From: a virus
IMG/VR virus record: IMGVR_UViG_3300032236_000857
Location: 1 to 26,996 of that record
Length of the DNA: 26,996 nucleotides
Direction: 5' to 3' (one strand)
Every line of letters begins with the position of its first letter. Within the stretch, counting starts at the first letter, position 1. The notes beneath the pieces were generated by a model, which saw only the letters and a program-made list of their open reading frames with translations, did no database searches and was not told the DNA's origin. A program made the translations under genes and the position numbers. This document shows positions 6,704 to 15,329 of the stretch, piece after piece.

Positions 6704-7615
6704 TTAGAAAGAACCAGAAGAACCCCAAACACCCAGAGGGTCAGAATAGCCAAAGCTATAACGTTCGCGGGATTTGTAACGTACGTTGCCTGTATCGAAG
6801 TCACCGTCCATTGAGTTTTGGAGGGCGATACGCTCGAAGTGTTTCAAACCGTTAGGCACGTCGGTAATCAAGAACCAAGCATTGACGTCGGTCAAGAAAT
6901 GGTTAACGGTGTAGCCTTCTGGGATGGCGCCGTTGTTCTTGATCGCGTTGATGTCGTTGTTGTTTGTACCAACACGCAATTCTGTTTCGAGCAAGCGAGT
7001 TGCAACGAACATCAATGATGGAGGAACAACCAATTTCTTGGGTTTGGCAGCGATCAAAAGACCGCGTTCGTCTGTCCAAGCTGCGATTTGAATAACGGCG
7101 GCTTCCAAAGAAGTCTCGTTCAAGTCGGCTTGAGTTGCAGGCGTATTGCTGTTGGTACCGCCGGAGACCAAGGGGTGTGCTGTAGAGAACAATTGCACGC
7201 CATCGCCACCAACGTAGCTGGAGCTAAAGCCGTTGTTCAAAACAGAAGCTGCCTTGACTTGTTTGGTGTACGCCATTGCGCGAGCCAAGCCTTTGGTGTA
7301 GCGAGCAGACAAGCTGTCGTACAAGTTGTCTTCGATTGCCTCTTCGGTAATCGAGAAACCCAAAGCGATGGTTTCGTGGTTGTAGCGTGCGGTCCATGCT
7401 TCTTGAGCGTTGTCATACGCGATGGCGGAGCCTTCGTTTTTGACTGGAGCAGCGGAGAAACCAGACAATTTGGTTTCTTCTTCGAAGCTACGTTCCGAAG
7501 TTTCGGTTTCGTAGATTTCTTTGTGCTCTTCGCCGTAGCGAGCATATTCCAAACCGAACAATGCGTTCAGGCCGGGGAGCAATTCTTTTAACAGTTGTGC
7601 GCGTGAAACAGCCAT
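6704..7615 (-). CDS. Major capsid protein
   Basis: The 303-aa product starts MAVSRAQLLKELLPGLNALF and has the acidic N-arm and spine-helix pattern of HK97-fold coat proteins, with ETETSERSFEEETKLSGFSA, an ARYNHETIALGFSITEEAIE segment and VVPPSLMFVATRLLETELRV towards the C-terminus. Similar sequences are annotated as major capsid protein in phages I remember. It follows scaffold and decoration genes and precedes a strong terminator, the expected order and expression pattern. AAGGAG is 7 bases upstream. No separate prohead protease is visible, so maturation may not need one or it lies outside the window. Confidence 0.9.
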   Translation of the reverse strand: MAVSRAQLLKELLPGLNALFGLEYARYGEEHKEIYETETSERSFEEETKLSGFSAAPVKNEGSAIAYDNAQEAWTARYNHETIALGFSITEEAIEDNLYDSLSARYTKGLARAMAYTKQVKAASVLNNGFSSSYVGGDGVQLFSTAHPLVSGGTNSNTPATQADLNETSLEAAVIQIAAWTDERGLLIAAKPKKLVVPPSLMFVATRLLETELRVGTNNNDINAIKNNGAIPEGYTVNHFLTDVNAWFLITDVPNGLKHFERIALQNSMDGDFDTGNVRYKSRERYSFGYSDPLGVWGSSGSF

Positions 7616-7625
7616 GATTTACTCC

Positions 7626-8237
7626 TTAGGCACCAGTTTGGTCGTTGTATTGAGCTGTGTTCAGCTTGACGACAAACTCGTAGTAGGTCGTGGCTGTAGC
7701 AGTGCGGACGCCAGTTGCGGATGCGGTAATCACATCAACAACGCGCAGGGGGAGGGTGTTGGTAGTGGTGGCCGAAGAACCATCAATACCGTAGGCGGAA
7801 TCACCAGTGGAGGTGCTACCGACGTTTGCCACCAAAGCCACGTTCTTGCCAACAATCGTGCGTGCGTAAGCAGCAGGAGTGGTAGAACCGGCAGTTGTAG
7901 CTGCGACTTGGAACACGGCGTTAGGATCATCCACAACGTAGGCATATGCCAAGTTGGTGGTTGTAGACGCGGCTGCTGGGTAGTATTGACCTTGAACGGT
8001 CTGACCCAACGAGTTCACGTACTGGCAACCGACGACGACACCAAGGATGTCACCAGAGTTGGTTGTAGTTGCTGCCACGAGGTAGCCGCCGCTTTCTTTC
8101 ACGGTGTCACCGTTCAAGATTGCAGTAGCGTAGCCTGCGGCCACGGGGATTTGACGGATCGCTCCGGCATATGGCATCCCATCCAAACGCTGGAGGGGCT
8201 TGAAGCCATAGGTGCTGCTAACGGTAGGGTATGCCAT
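7626..8237 (-). CDS. Probable head decoration or structural protein
   Basis: The 203-aa product starts MAYPTVSSTYGFKPLQRLDG and is beta-rich, with Ala/Thr/Val-rich repeats (VVGCQYVNSLGQTVQGQYYP, AVFQVAATTAGSTTPAAY). The N-terminal TYGFKPLQRLDGMPYAGAIR segment resembles phage proteins encoded immediately upstream of coat protein that decorate or cement heads. AAGGAG lies upstream of the start. Located 11 bases before the capsid gene and surely co-transcribed. Decoration is inferred from position and beta character. Confidence 0.65.
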   Translation of the reverse strand: MAYPTVSSTYGFKPLQRLDGMPYAGAIRQIPVAAGYATAILNGDTVKESGGYLVAATTTNSGDILGVVVGCQYVNSLGQTVQGQYYPAAASTTTNLAYAYVVDDPNAVFQVAATTAGSTTPAAYARTIVGKNVALVANVGSTSTGDSAYGIDGSSATTTNTLPLRVVDVITASATGVRTATATTYYEFVVKLNTAQYNDQTGA

Positions 8238-8251
8238 TTAAGGACTCCTTG

Positions 8252-8707
8252 TTACTTTGAACCTGAACCAAACCCAACACCGCGAGTCGTTGAAGATTTT
8301 TTCTCCGCAAACAACGTCGCCATGCGTGGGTCACTATTTCTCATGAAGTGGTTGTCCACTGAGTCCATCTGGTTTTGAGCTTGGTTGGCGTAGTACTCGT
8401 TGCGAGCTTCGATTTTTTCCCTTGCAGCTTTGCAAAGCATCAAACCGCCGATTTCAACGTTTCCTGACGCATCTCCCACAAGCATCAACTCCGGATGGTC
8501 AACTGCCTTCACTGGCACCCAACCTTCGCCCATCTTCATTGAGATGTTGCGTTGCTGGTGCTGTCCCATCACATGGGTGGCAACCCAGCGATAGACATAA
8601 CCCGGCTCAGGTGTCGGATCAGGCAAGTTTGAGGGCGGCACATAGACTGCCCGAGCTGATTTTTCGCGTGACACTAAATCACGAGGTGTGCGGTTTGTCG
8701 TGGTCAT
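8252..8707 (-). CDS. Conserved phage head-region protein, unknown function
   Basis: The product has 151 aa. It includes a central WVPVKAVDHPELMLVGDASG then GNVEIGGLMLCKAAREKIEA helix, and a C-terminal GVGFGSGSK tail with many glycines. No catalytic motif or membrane segment is present. It starts one base after the scaffold stop with GGAGAA upstream. Genes of this size at this position (between scaffold and decoration) occur in other phages, but no function is known to me. A minor head or assembly factor is a reasonable guess only. Confidence 0.7.
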   Translation of the reverse strand: MTTTNRTPRDLVSREKSARAVYVPPSNLPDPTPEPGYVYRWVATHVMGQHQQRNISMKMGEGWVPVKAVDHPELMLVGDASGNVEIGGLMLCKAAREKIEARNEYYANQAQNQMDSVDNHFMRNSDPRMATLFAEKKSSTTRGVGFGSGSK

Positions 8708-8708
8708 T

Positions 8709-9662
8709 TCAATTCTCCAATTTAGCTACTTGAGCAGCGTATTGCTGCGGGGTCAATCCAAAACGTTTTGCAAGCGCGATTTGCGTGTGCGTGAGTTGGA
8801 CTTTCTTCGCTCCAGAAGTCCTTGTCGCTGGTGCAACAACGGACGCCGGTTTTTTCGGAGTCTCGACAGTAGACCTTGACTTACCATCGTCGCCCCCGAA
8901 AACTTCGGGAAACTTCGATTTCACGCGAGCGTCAATTTGCTCGAAATACTCGTCGGAACGGGGGTCCATTCCTGAGTTCACTAATTTTTGATGCAGCCCT
9001 AGTGCAAAGCTGGTTACTTCTTCAAACCCGTTAGAACCGAACCACTGGTTTTTTGCCTGCCAGCGCAGCGTTTTTTCGTCCGGTTGAACCTTTTGGGGTT
9101 CTGTATAACGCGTTTGTACATCAAAATTTTCTTCTTGTAAAGGGGTTGGGCGAAAATTTTTCGCTTTTTCCACTTCAATGCGTGCTTCCATCAAGGCTTC
9201 TTGCGCCGTAATGATGGCTTCAGTGTCAAACGCTTCGGTGGCTTCTTTGAGTGCCTTGCGTGCCATGAGCATCTTTTGCTCGGCAGCAGTAGTGGCCATC
9301 TTGCCCACCGTTTCCGCGCCTGTGTTGACGTGGGTCTTGAGCTTTTTGTTCTCTTCAATCAACTGGCGAGTAAAGTTTTCAAGCTCTTGTTTCTCACGCG
9401 CAAGGGCTTCTTTGGCGCGACGTTCGTCGTGGCGTGCGTGCGTCAAGTCCTTGATGCGACTCTGCACTTTGTCCGAGTACGAATTGATCTCGTCATCGGT
9501 GGGGTCAGCCACTTCTTTGTCCAATGGCTTGCGGCCACGGTCTTGTGGGGGCGTATCGTCTACAGCCTCCACTTCAACGTCGGTGTCACCGGGCATGGTG
9601 ACTTCGATCTCTTCTTCTGGCGCGGTGGTGCCCACCTCGTCAGGGAATTTATATCCTGCCAT
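8709..9662 (-). CDS. Scaffolding protein
   Basis: The product is 317 aa and shows the composition expected of a phage scaffold: a very acidic N-terminus (residues 10-60: EEEIEVTMPGDTDVEVEAVD), then a long Lys/Glu/Ala coiled coil (about residues 65-175, ARHDERRAKEALAREKQELE), then a linker and a basic C-terminus (VQLTHTQIALAKRFGLTPQQ) that may bind coat protein. AAGGAGTG precedes the ATG. It lies between portal and capsid genes, the classic location. Assignment is by composition and position. Confidence 0.8.
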   Translation of the reverse strand: MAGYKFPDEVGTTAPEEEIEVTMPGDTDVEVEAVDDTPPQDRGRKPLDKEVADPTDDEINSYSDKVQSRIKDLTHARHDERRAKEALAREKQELENFTRQLIEENKKLKTHVNTGAETVGKMATTAAEQKMLMARKALKEATEAFDTEAIITAQEALMEARIEVEKAKNFRPTPLQEENFDVQTRYTEPQKVQPDEKTLRWQAKNQWFGSNGFEEVTSFALGLHQKLVNSGMDPRSDEYFEQIDARVKSKFPEVFGGDDGKSRSTVETPKKPASVVAPATRTSGAKKVQLTHTQIALAKRFGLTPQQYAAQVAKLEN

Positions 9663-9672
9663 TTTTCACTCC

Positions 9673-10110
9673 TTATGCGCGTGTAATGCCACGCGGGTCG
9701 TCTACCACACAATCCACCTGATCGTCATTAATCACGCGGAACTCTTTGCCAAAAATCTTCACTCGCGTACCTGAATAAGTACGAACCAGCACAAAATCAC
9801 CGGCCTTGCACCAAGGTCCTGTGGGGAAACGCTCTTTGTCAAGATAGGCCGCATCGCCCAGCTTCAACACAAACAAGATGGTTGTCGCTTGCTCTTCCTG
9901 CTTCATGTACTCCGTCGGACGGTACAGCTCCGAGCCTTCGATTTTTTCGCTGACATCCGGAACCATGCACAAGATTTTGTGACCAGCGGGGGTCGGCAAA
10001 ACCGAGGCTTTTTGTTCGTTTGACTCGTCGTCCTTTGGCGCATCCATTGGCTGGATTTGTTTGGGCAACGTCAGGCCGGGCGGCAGGATGATTCCTGATT
10101 CACTTGTCAT
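9673..10110 (-). CDS. GroES-like co-chaperonin encoded by phage
   Basis: The 145-aa product has a disordered N-tail of about 37 residues, then a Cpn10-like domain: LPTPAGHKILCMVPDVSEKI (38-57), a replaced mobile-loop region around EGSELYRPTEYMKQEEQATT (58-77), ILFVLKLGDAAYL (78-90), and the diagnostic AGDFVLVRTYSGTRVKIFGK (103-122) with EFRVINDDQVDCVVD (123-137). The last part corresponds to GD.V.....G..VK..G.E..ILR..DI.A in GroES. Like T4 gp31 it could cap host GroEL so that the capsid protein folds. It sits between portal and scaffold genes, which supports a role in head assembly. Confidence 0.8.
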   Translation of the reverse strand: MTSESGIILPPGLTLPKQIQPMDAPKDDESNEQKASVLPTPAGHKILCMVPDVSEKIEGSELYRPTEYMKQEEQATTILFVLKLGDAAYLDKERFPTGPWCKAGDFVLVRTYSGTRVKIFGKEFRVINDDQVDCVVDDPRGITRA

Positions 10111-10297
10111 TTGCTTTCTCCACTTTTAGTGCAAGGTCGATGATGTAAGCTTCTGCGATGCCAAGACCTTGGATCACACCACAGAGTTTTTGGTACTGGT
10201 CGTACGATTTGCAGATGCCATTTGCCATGTCATCTGTGTAGTTATTCATGTCCTTGCGTATTTCTTCGCGCAATACGCGAGCGAATTCTTGGATCAT
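10100..10297 (-). CDS. Small helical phage protein (65 aa)
   Basis: The product is almost all helix: MIQEFARVLREEIRKDMNNY, then ICKSYDQYQKLCGVIQGLGI and AEAYIIDLALKVEK. The second segment is one I have seen in small phage ORFs next to portal or capsid genes. The start overlaps the portal stop as ATGA, and its end overlaps the co-chaperonin gene by 11 bases, so all three are translationally coupled. Function unknown. Confidence 0.75.
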   Translation of the reverse strand: MIQEFARVLREEIRKDMNNYTDDMANGICKSYDQYQKLCGVIQGLGIAEAYIIDLALKVEKANDK

Positions 10298-12921
10298 TCG
10301 TTCTCCTGTTTGGGTTTTTGTGTGGCTTGTTCAGCCTGTTTGCGCATCAACTCGGCCTTCATCGCCGCAACTTCTTTGGCATGGTCAAGCTTTTGTTGAT
10401 GTGTTTGCTGGGCGTGCATCACGTCTTGGGCGTGAAGCTGCGCGGCCATTTGGTTCTTCGCGTGTGCACCCGCCAGTTCATGGTGGGCACGTTGTTGTGC
10501 AAACGCCATCTCGTGCGCGTTGCGCAGGGCGTCTAGTTGTGGGTTTTGGCCTTGCTGGGCGATGTGCATCTTGTCTGCTTTTTCGGCAGCGTCGATTTGA
10601 ATCTTCTTCTCTTGCAGGTGCAACTGGTCGGCCTTGTACGCGGAGTCCACTTGCAAACGCTTTTCTTTCTCGGCCATCTCCATTTGAAGCTTTTGCTGTT
10701 TGAGCTGGAGTTCGCCTTGTTTGATTTGCAGCTCTTGCTGTTGCATCTGCAACACAGGGTCTTGGGCTTGTTGCTGGGCTTGGGCTTGTGCGGCTTGAGC
10801 TTGGTTTTGTTGCAGCAACTGGTTGGCCGCTTGCGCCATCATGCCCGACAGCGCCACTTCCATTTCTGGCGGCAACTTCTCGTCTTCGGGAGGCAGGGGC
10901 ATTCCGAGCTGCTGCTCGATCTGCTGGCGGTACTGGTAGCCGGTGTGCTCCGCAATGTGCGCCATCATCTCGCCCATCATCTGCTGCGCCTTGGGGTTTT
11001 GGCCAACCAACTGCTGGATCATGGGGTCTTGGATGAACGCCATGTGGGTGGCGATGTGCGACTTGTGGTCTTGGAACAGGAACGCTTTGACCGGTGAGCA
11101 TTTCAGCACGGACATGTTCTCTGTCACAGGGTCTTGAGGCTTCATGTCCTCTTCGAGCGGCACGAGCTTTTCGGCGTTCTTGATGCCCAACACCTCCAGC
11201 ATGGAGCGATGCAGGTGCGGCAAGTCGTAGATGTCGGGAGCCATCTGTGCCATCTGGATGACGGCTTGGTACTGCACCACGCGCTGACTCATGGTCGCGG
11301 CGTTGGGGTCGCTCACGGGGATGATGTCAACCTTGGAGTAGTCTGACTTCTTGGCCGACTTGTCGCCGTACTCGGGGTCGTAGTCGTAGTCTTCTGGGCT
11401 GTTGTCGCGGATGATCTCTGCGAGCAGCTTCAACTCTTTCTTGAAGGTATAGTGCATCCGCGCTTGGATGGCGGTCATCACTTTCAACTGGCGCTCCAGC
11501 AGCGCGAGAGTTGTGCCCACCGGCGCTTGGCTTGACATGTCGCTGATCTGCATGTCCGCTGTCGCGGCAAAACGACGGCCTTCATCAACGATCTTGTCCA
11601 GCAGATTTGCTAGCACCGCCGAGGGTTCCTTGTAGGGCAGCGGCAAGATGCTGTCGCGCATCGCGCCCGAACCCACGTCCACATCGCGCCACTCGCCGGG
11701 AGCTATCGGTGTGTCATCACCCTTAATGCGAAGTCCACGAGACTTGAGGCCCCCGGGGAGGTTCGATAGTGTTCCCGCATCCACCAACTGGCGCATGATG
11801 CTTGTGGCTGACTTGGCGAAGCCGCCGATGAGGTGGAAGAGTCCAAAGCCGTAGGCTCCGAAGCCGGGGATGTATTGGTAGTGGACGAAGTATTGTCGCT
11901 TGAGGCGGTGTTCATCATCTTCTTTCCAGTTGCGGCGAATTGACAGAACTTGGTTGGTGCCTTTGATTAGGGTAACTACGTATGGCAATGCGATGCCAGT
12001 TTCGTTGCCGTCACCATCGGTGTCCTCAAACCCTTCCAAGTCCAAGTCCACCAAGCACTCATAGAGTGTATAACGTGCGTCATCGTTGGCGCTGAACCCG
12101 GTTTCTTTGTCCTTGGCTTTTTGAATGTCGGTCTGGGTTTTGTCTGGGTCGCCCAGCTCCACGTCTTTGTAGAACCCAGCGTGCTGCATCTTCAAGATTT
12201 CATTCTTGGTCTTGCGCATGGTGTGGGTCATGCGGTAGCAAGTGTCCAAGTCGGTGGTGCCGTAGGGCAACAGCACATCTTCCGCCGGCACGAACATGGA
12301 GACCTGACGTCCCAAGCTGCCGTCTTCGTAGACCTTCTTGAACGCCGAGCCAGAGCCGGGCAAGCTCCACAACATGCGCTCGTGCTCCGATCGGAACTCG
12401 GTCATCACTTCGGTCAACTCGTAGTTCATGTCTTCTTCGACACGAATGGCGGCTTCCTTGATTTGAGGCGTTTCTTTGCCGATGATCTTGGTGCGCACTG
12501 GGCCTTGGGCTGGGAACGTCTCCGTAATCATCTCTGACTGGAAGCGCACCACGGCCTCTGTAATCATGGGGTGGAAGACGCCGCACGCGCCGTTCCAAGG
12601 TTCTGTGCGCTCTTCGTACTGGAGGCCTAAGAGCTTGATGCCCTCGACGTAGGCTTTCTCCCAGTCTTTGCGGGATGCGCGGTCGCCTTCAATGTCTTCC
12701 ACCAGATCGCCGGCCAAGGACAACAAATAGCCCTCGTCCATCTCTTCGGCCAAGTTGCGGCTGAAATCATCTTCGCCGCCGGGCTTAATGGAGATGTCCG
12801 TGTCGCCTGCGTGGATGTCCACTTCTTCGGGGTCGATGATCTCGATCTCGATGGGTTCTTCATTTTGAGCCAAGTCTTCGATGCCCTGCGGAGCTTGGTA
12901 TAAGCCTTTGTCGATTGCCAT
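10294..12921 (-). CDS. Portal protein with a Gln-rich helical tail
   Basis: The 875-aa product is a large portal of the phiEco32/SU10-like or P22-like kind. N-terminal residues 1-60 are acidic; residues 85-400 contain segments such as YEERTEPWNGACGVFHPMIT and GYGLFHLIGGFAKSATSIMR-type helices (AYGFGLFHLIGGFAKSATSI) typical of portals. Residues from about 700 to the end are a low-complexity Gln/Ala/Lys region (QAQAAQAQAQQQAQDPVLQM onward) with heptad-like repeats, presumably a helical barrel. It would form the dodecameric DNA gateway at the capsid vertex. It follows the terminase gene by 15 bases. Confidence 0.88.
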   Translation of the reverse strand: MAIDKGLYQAPQGIEDLAQNEEPIEIEIIDPEEVDIHAGDTDISIKPGGEDDFSRNLAEEMDEGYLLSLAGDLVEDIEGDRASRKDWEKAYVEGIKLLGLQYEERTEPWNGACGVFHPMITEAVVRFQSEMITETFPAQGPVRTKIIGKETPQIKEAAIRVEEDMNYELTEVMTEFRSEHERMLWSLPGSGSAFKKVYEDGSLGRQVSMFVPAEDVLLPYGTTDLDTCYRMTHTMRKTKNEILKMQHAGFYKDVELGDPDKTQTDIQKAKDKETGFSANDDARYTLYECLVDLDLEGFEDTDGDGNETGIALPYVVTLIKGTNQVLSIRRNWKEDDEHRLKRQYFVHYQYIPGFGAYGFGLFHLIGGFAKSATSIMRQLVDAGTLSNLPGGLKSRGLRIKGDDTPIAPGEWRDVDVGSGAMRDSILPLPYKEPSAVLANLLDKIVDEGRRFAATADMQISDMSSQAPVGTTLALLERQLKVMTAIQARMHYTFKKELKLLAEIIRDNSPEDYDYDPEYGDKSAKKSDYSKVDIIPVSDPNAATMSQRVVQYQAVIQMAQMAPDIYDLPHLHRSMLEVLGIKNAEKLVPLEEDMKPQDPVTENMSVLKCSPVKAFLFQDHKSHIATHMAFIQDPMIQQLVGQNPKAQQMMGEMMAHIAEHTGYQYRQQIEQQLGMPLPPEDEKLPPEMEVALSGMMAQAANQLLQQNQAQAAQAQAQQQAQDPVLQMQQQELQIKQGELQLKQQKLQMEMAEKEKRLQVDSAYKADQLHLQEKKIQIDAAEKADKMHIAQQGQNPQLDALRNAHEMAFAQQRAHHELAGAHAKNQMAAQLHAQDVMHAQQTHQQKLDHAKEVAAMKAELMRKQAEQATQKPKQENE

Positions 12922-12936
12922 GATCTTAAATCTTTC

Positions 12937-14487
12937 TTAGTAATACGCTGCTTTGCGACGGAAGTAAAGAGGTTCGTCCTTCTCGTCAGAGTCCAGCGCA
13001 ATGAACCCACCTTGGCGAAAACGCATCAATGCCTGCGATGTAGTATCCACGTAGTCGTCGTTTTCTCCGTTGGGGAATGACGCCACCTCTTCAATCACCT
13101 CGCGTGCCCAGCGTGTGTCTGGTGCCCAGACCATGCCCGAGGCGAACAAGTCCGAGACCGCATTCAATCGTACCACCTTGTCATTGCCACGACTAGGGTT
13201 GGTCTCGTCCACGGGGATGCCCATGTTGCGCAGCTCTTGTATTAGTGGAGCGCCAGCGGCCTTCTTCTCCACGATGAACGCATCGGGCTGCCACTGCTTG
13301 TAGTGTTTGAGCGCGGTCTGCTTTAGCTCGGGGAAGGCCATACGTGCTTTGAAGGCGTCGAGCAAGATGATCTGCGCCTTGTTGTTTTCTTCCTCGTTGT
13401 ACCAGACGCCCCACGTTGTGCAGGCGGAATAGTCGGCGCTGGTCTTTGTCTCGAACGCCGTGTCCCATGACTGGATGATGTAGTCGCAGCGAGGTGGGTC
13501 GTCTTGTGGCCAGATGCGCCAGCTCTTTCTTGAGATGATCGCCGCCGCGTCGGAGGTGGGCTGCTGCATGTACTGGGCGTTCCAGAACTTGGGATCCAAG
13601 TTGGCGCGTTTGGCTTTCAACTGCTCCAGCGGCCACTGCTCTGGCCAGAGTGACTTCTCCACGGTCTCGCCCGTCTCCGGGTCTTCGGACTCAAGGATGG
13701 CCGGCAGCTCCACGATCTCCCACTGGTCAGCGTCTGGGTTGCGCGTTTGGTAGTCAATGAGTCGGCCAGTAAGGTCGATCAAACTCCAGCGCGTCATGAT
13801 GACAATGATCGCCCCGTTAGGCATCAAGCGCTGCAACGGCCCAGTTTGGAACCAGTTCCACGCCGTATCAAAGGCCAAGCGGCTGTTGATCTTCACGTCC
13901 TGTTCAGAATGAGGATCGTCAATAACGAACAAATCAGCACCGCGCCCAGCAAGAGCGCCGCCCACACCAGCAGCATAGTACTGGCCACCAGCAGCGGTGC
14001 TCCACTTGCCAGCTGCCTTTTGGTCGTCGGCCACCAACGTCTTGGGGAACAGTTCGCGGTACTCATCTGAGTCGATCAAGTTGCGGATGCGCCGCCCAAA
14101 GTCTTCGGACAGACCCGCAGTGTGCGTGCCCATGATGATCTTCTTCTCCGGGTACTTGCCTAAAAAATAAGCAGGGAACAGGTAGGAGCTGAACTCGGAC
14201 TTGCCCATCCGTGGCGCGATGTTGATGATGACGCGCTTCTTGCGCCCCTCGATCACGTCGGTAAATATGCCTGCTAATTTCTTATGGTGCGGCCCAATCT
14301 TAAATCCCGGGTACACATGTTTGGCAAAGTCCAACATGCCAAGTCTAGCGTTTGACAGAGACATACGCCGCTCACGCTCTTCCAACATCTCCAACAACTC
14401 AAGCTTCTCCGCGCCCGACATCTTGGGCAGCGCGAACTGGAGGGTCTTGATCTCGACCTCAGTCAGATTCAGGTCGTTGAGTTTCAT
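12937..14487 (-). CDS. terL: Terminase large subunit
   Basis: The 516-aa product has the two-domain packaging motor layout. The ATPase domain shows a Walker A variant APRMGKSE (91-98), Walker B LFVIDDP (186-192) and coupling motif IMTRW (230-234). The RNase H-like nuclease domain shows acidic residues in SWDTAFE (340-346), FIVEKKAAG (404-412) and DDYVDTTSQAL (477-487). It would drive ATP-powered DNA packaging into the prohead and cut the concatemer. It overlaps the small subunit gene by 29 bases, so translation is probably coupled; no strong ribosome site is seen at the chosen ATG. Confidence 0.95.
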   Translation of the reverse strand: MKLNDLNLTEVEIKTLQFALPKMSGAEKLELLEMLEERERRMSLSNARLGMLDFAKHVYPGFKIGPHHKKLAGIFTDVIEGRKKRVIINIAPRMGKSEFSSYLFPAYFLGKYPEKKIIMGTHTAGLSEDFGRRIRNLIDSDEYRELFPKTLVADDQKAAGKWSTAAGGQYYAAGVGGALAGRGADLFVIDDPHSEQDVKINSRLAFDTAWNWFQTGPLQRLMPNGAIIVIMTRWSLIDLTGRLIDYQTRNPDADQWEIVELPAILESEDPETGETVEKSLWPEQWPLEQLKAKRANLDPKFWNAQYMQQPTSDAAAIISRKSWRIWPQDDPPRCDYIIQSWDTAFETKTSADYSACTTWGVWYNEEENNKAQIILLDAFKARMAFPELKQTALKHYKQWQPDAFIVEKKAAGAPLIQELRNMGIPVDETNPSRGNDKVVRLNAVSDLFASGMVWAPDTRWAREVIEEVASFPNGENDDYVDTTSQALMRFRQGGFIALDSDEKDEPLYFRRKAAYY

Positions 14488-15073
14488 TGTCTATGGTAGT
14501 TGGTGAGCGCTCACTAACATCGGTTACATTGGCGTCGATGACGCCCATGAACTTGGCCAGCTTGTCTTTGATCTTCTTGTCGATCTCGGCGTCGGGCAAC
14601 TCGGTCTTCTTGACCTCGATGCGTTCGGTGAACAGTCCCACCTCCGTGACCTTGCCCAGCATGTCAAGCGCCTTCAAGCGGATGCGTGCGTCGGGGTGAT
14701 TGGTCTCTTCCAAGATTTTGGCCACGGCCATGCCGCGCAACTCTTTGGCCATCTCCACGAACTCCCAGTCGTAGGCGGACAGCATTGTGACTAGATGGCG
14801 TACAGCCTCTGGCGTCTTGAGTTGGGTGAGTTGGGTTTTGGCTTCTGCTGCCGGCGCGGTACCGGCCAGCACACTGAACACTTTACGGGCGGCGTTGGCG
14901 TCGGCTTCTTTGAGCGTGGCGTTGTCGTCCACGATGCCTAGGCGTTCGAGCCACTCGGTTGTCTTGACTTGTGCGTTGAGCGTTTCATCCGGCTCTGCCC
15001 TATCCAAAGGCATGGTGCCCCGCGCCGCGTGCGCAGCCACAGGTGGGATGAAGTCAATCAGGTGTTCTAGCAT
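14459..15073 (-). CDS. terS: Probable terminase small subunit
   Basis: I start this at the ATG at 15073, which has AAGGAC 5 bases upstream; the longer frame begins with a GTG at 15115 without a ribosome site. The 204-aa product (MLEHLIDFIPPVAAHAARGT) is helical. Its C-terminal part, IRLKALDMLGKVTEVGLFTE followed by RIEVKKTELPDAEID, matches the LGK...LFTERIE pattern I associate with phage small terminases, the DNA-recognition partner of TerL. Adjacent and overlapping to the large subunit gene, which supports the call. Confidence 0.75.
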   Translation of the reverse strand: MLEHLIDFIPPVAAHAARGTMPLDRAEPDETLNAQVKTTEWLERLGIVDDNATLKEADANAARKVFSVLAGTAPAAEAKTQLTQLKTPEAVRHLVTMLSAYDWEFVEMAKELRGMAVAKILEETNHPDARIRLKALDMLGKVTEVGLFTERIEVKKTELPDAEIDKKIKDKLAKFMGVIDANVTDVSERSPTTIDNETQRPESD

Positions 15074-15140
15074 TTGGTCCTTGCGGGTTGCATTCCCGTT
15101 GGCGCAAGTGTACACTCACTTTTGCAGTGGCGCAATCCAT
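15054..15140 (-). CDS. Possible 28-aa leader ORF overlapping the terminase start
   Basis: An ATG at 15140 has AGGAG with a 7-base spacer and opens a 28-codon frame (MDCATAKVSVHLRQRECNPQ...) that ends in TGA at 15054-15056, 20 bases into the small terminase gene and in another frame. It might be a leader peptide that couples translation to the terminase. It may equally be chance, as nothing else supports it. Confidence 0.3.
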   Translation of the reverse strand: MDCATAKVSVHLRQRECNPQGPNARTPD

Positions 15141-15173
15141 TGCTTGTCTCCTAGTTGGGGTAAAACCCTTGAC

Positions 15174-15203
15174 GCCCCCGGTAGAAATATCGGGGGCTTT
15201 TTT
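15174..15203 (+). terminator. Rho-independent terminator on the plus strand
   Basis: GCCCCCG-GTAGAAATAT-CGGGGGC followed by TTTTTT forms a perfect 7-bp GC stem with a U tract. It is oriented against the late operon, between tRNA-Tyr and the terminase genes; on the minus strand the hairpin has no T tract, so late transcription should pass. Confidence 0.75.
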
Positions 15204-15217
15204 CTTGGAGAGGTTGT

Positions 15218-15302
15218 TGGTGGGGATGGCAGGAGTCGAACCTACTAAACCGAAGTAACAGATTTACAGTCTGCCGCGCCTCACCATCTGCGCCGCATCC
15301 CC
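15218..15302 (-). tRNA. tRNA-Tyr (GUA)
   Basis: On the minus strand a full cloverleaf folds: acceptor GGGGATG/CATCCCC, D arm GCGC...GCGC, anticodon stem GCAGA/TCTGT with loop CTGTAAA giving anticodon GUA, a 12-base variable arm (TACTTCGGTTTA) as in bacterial class II tRNA-Tyr, and T arm GTAGG-TTCGACT-CCTGC. Discriminator A73 and an encoded CCA (15218-15220) are present. G1-C72 and A73 agree with bacterial tyrosine identity. Confidence 0.95.
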
Positions 15303-15329
15303 GTTGCAGGGATGCTCAGTATCGAAATT

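Noticed and set aside
7614-8378. 254-aa plus-strand frame
   Set aside because: Antisense to the decoration protein gene; composition and lack of start signal mark it as a shadow.
10537-11097. 186-aa Leu/Val-rich plus-strand frame resembling a membrane protein
   Set aside because: It is the reverse complement of the Gln-rich portal tail (CAG/CAA on one strand gives CTG/TTG on the other) and lacks a ribosome site.
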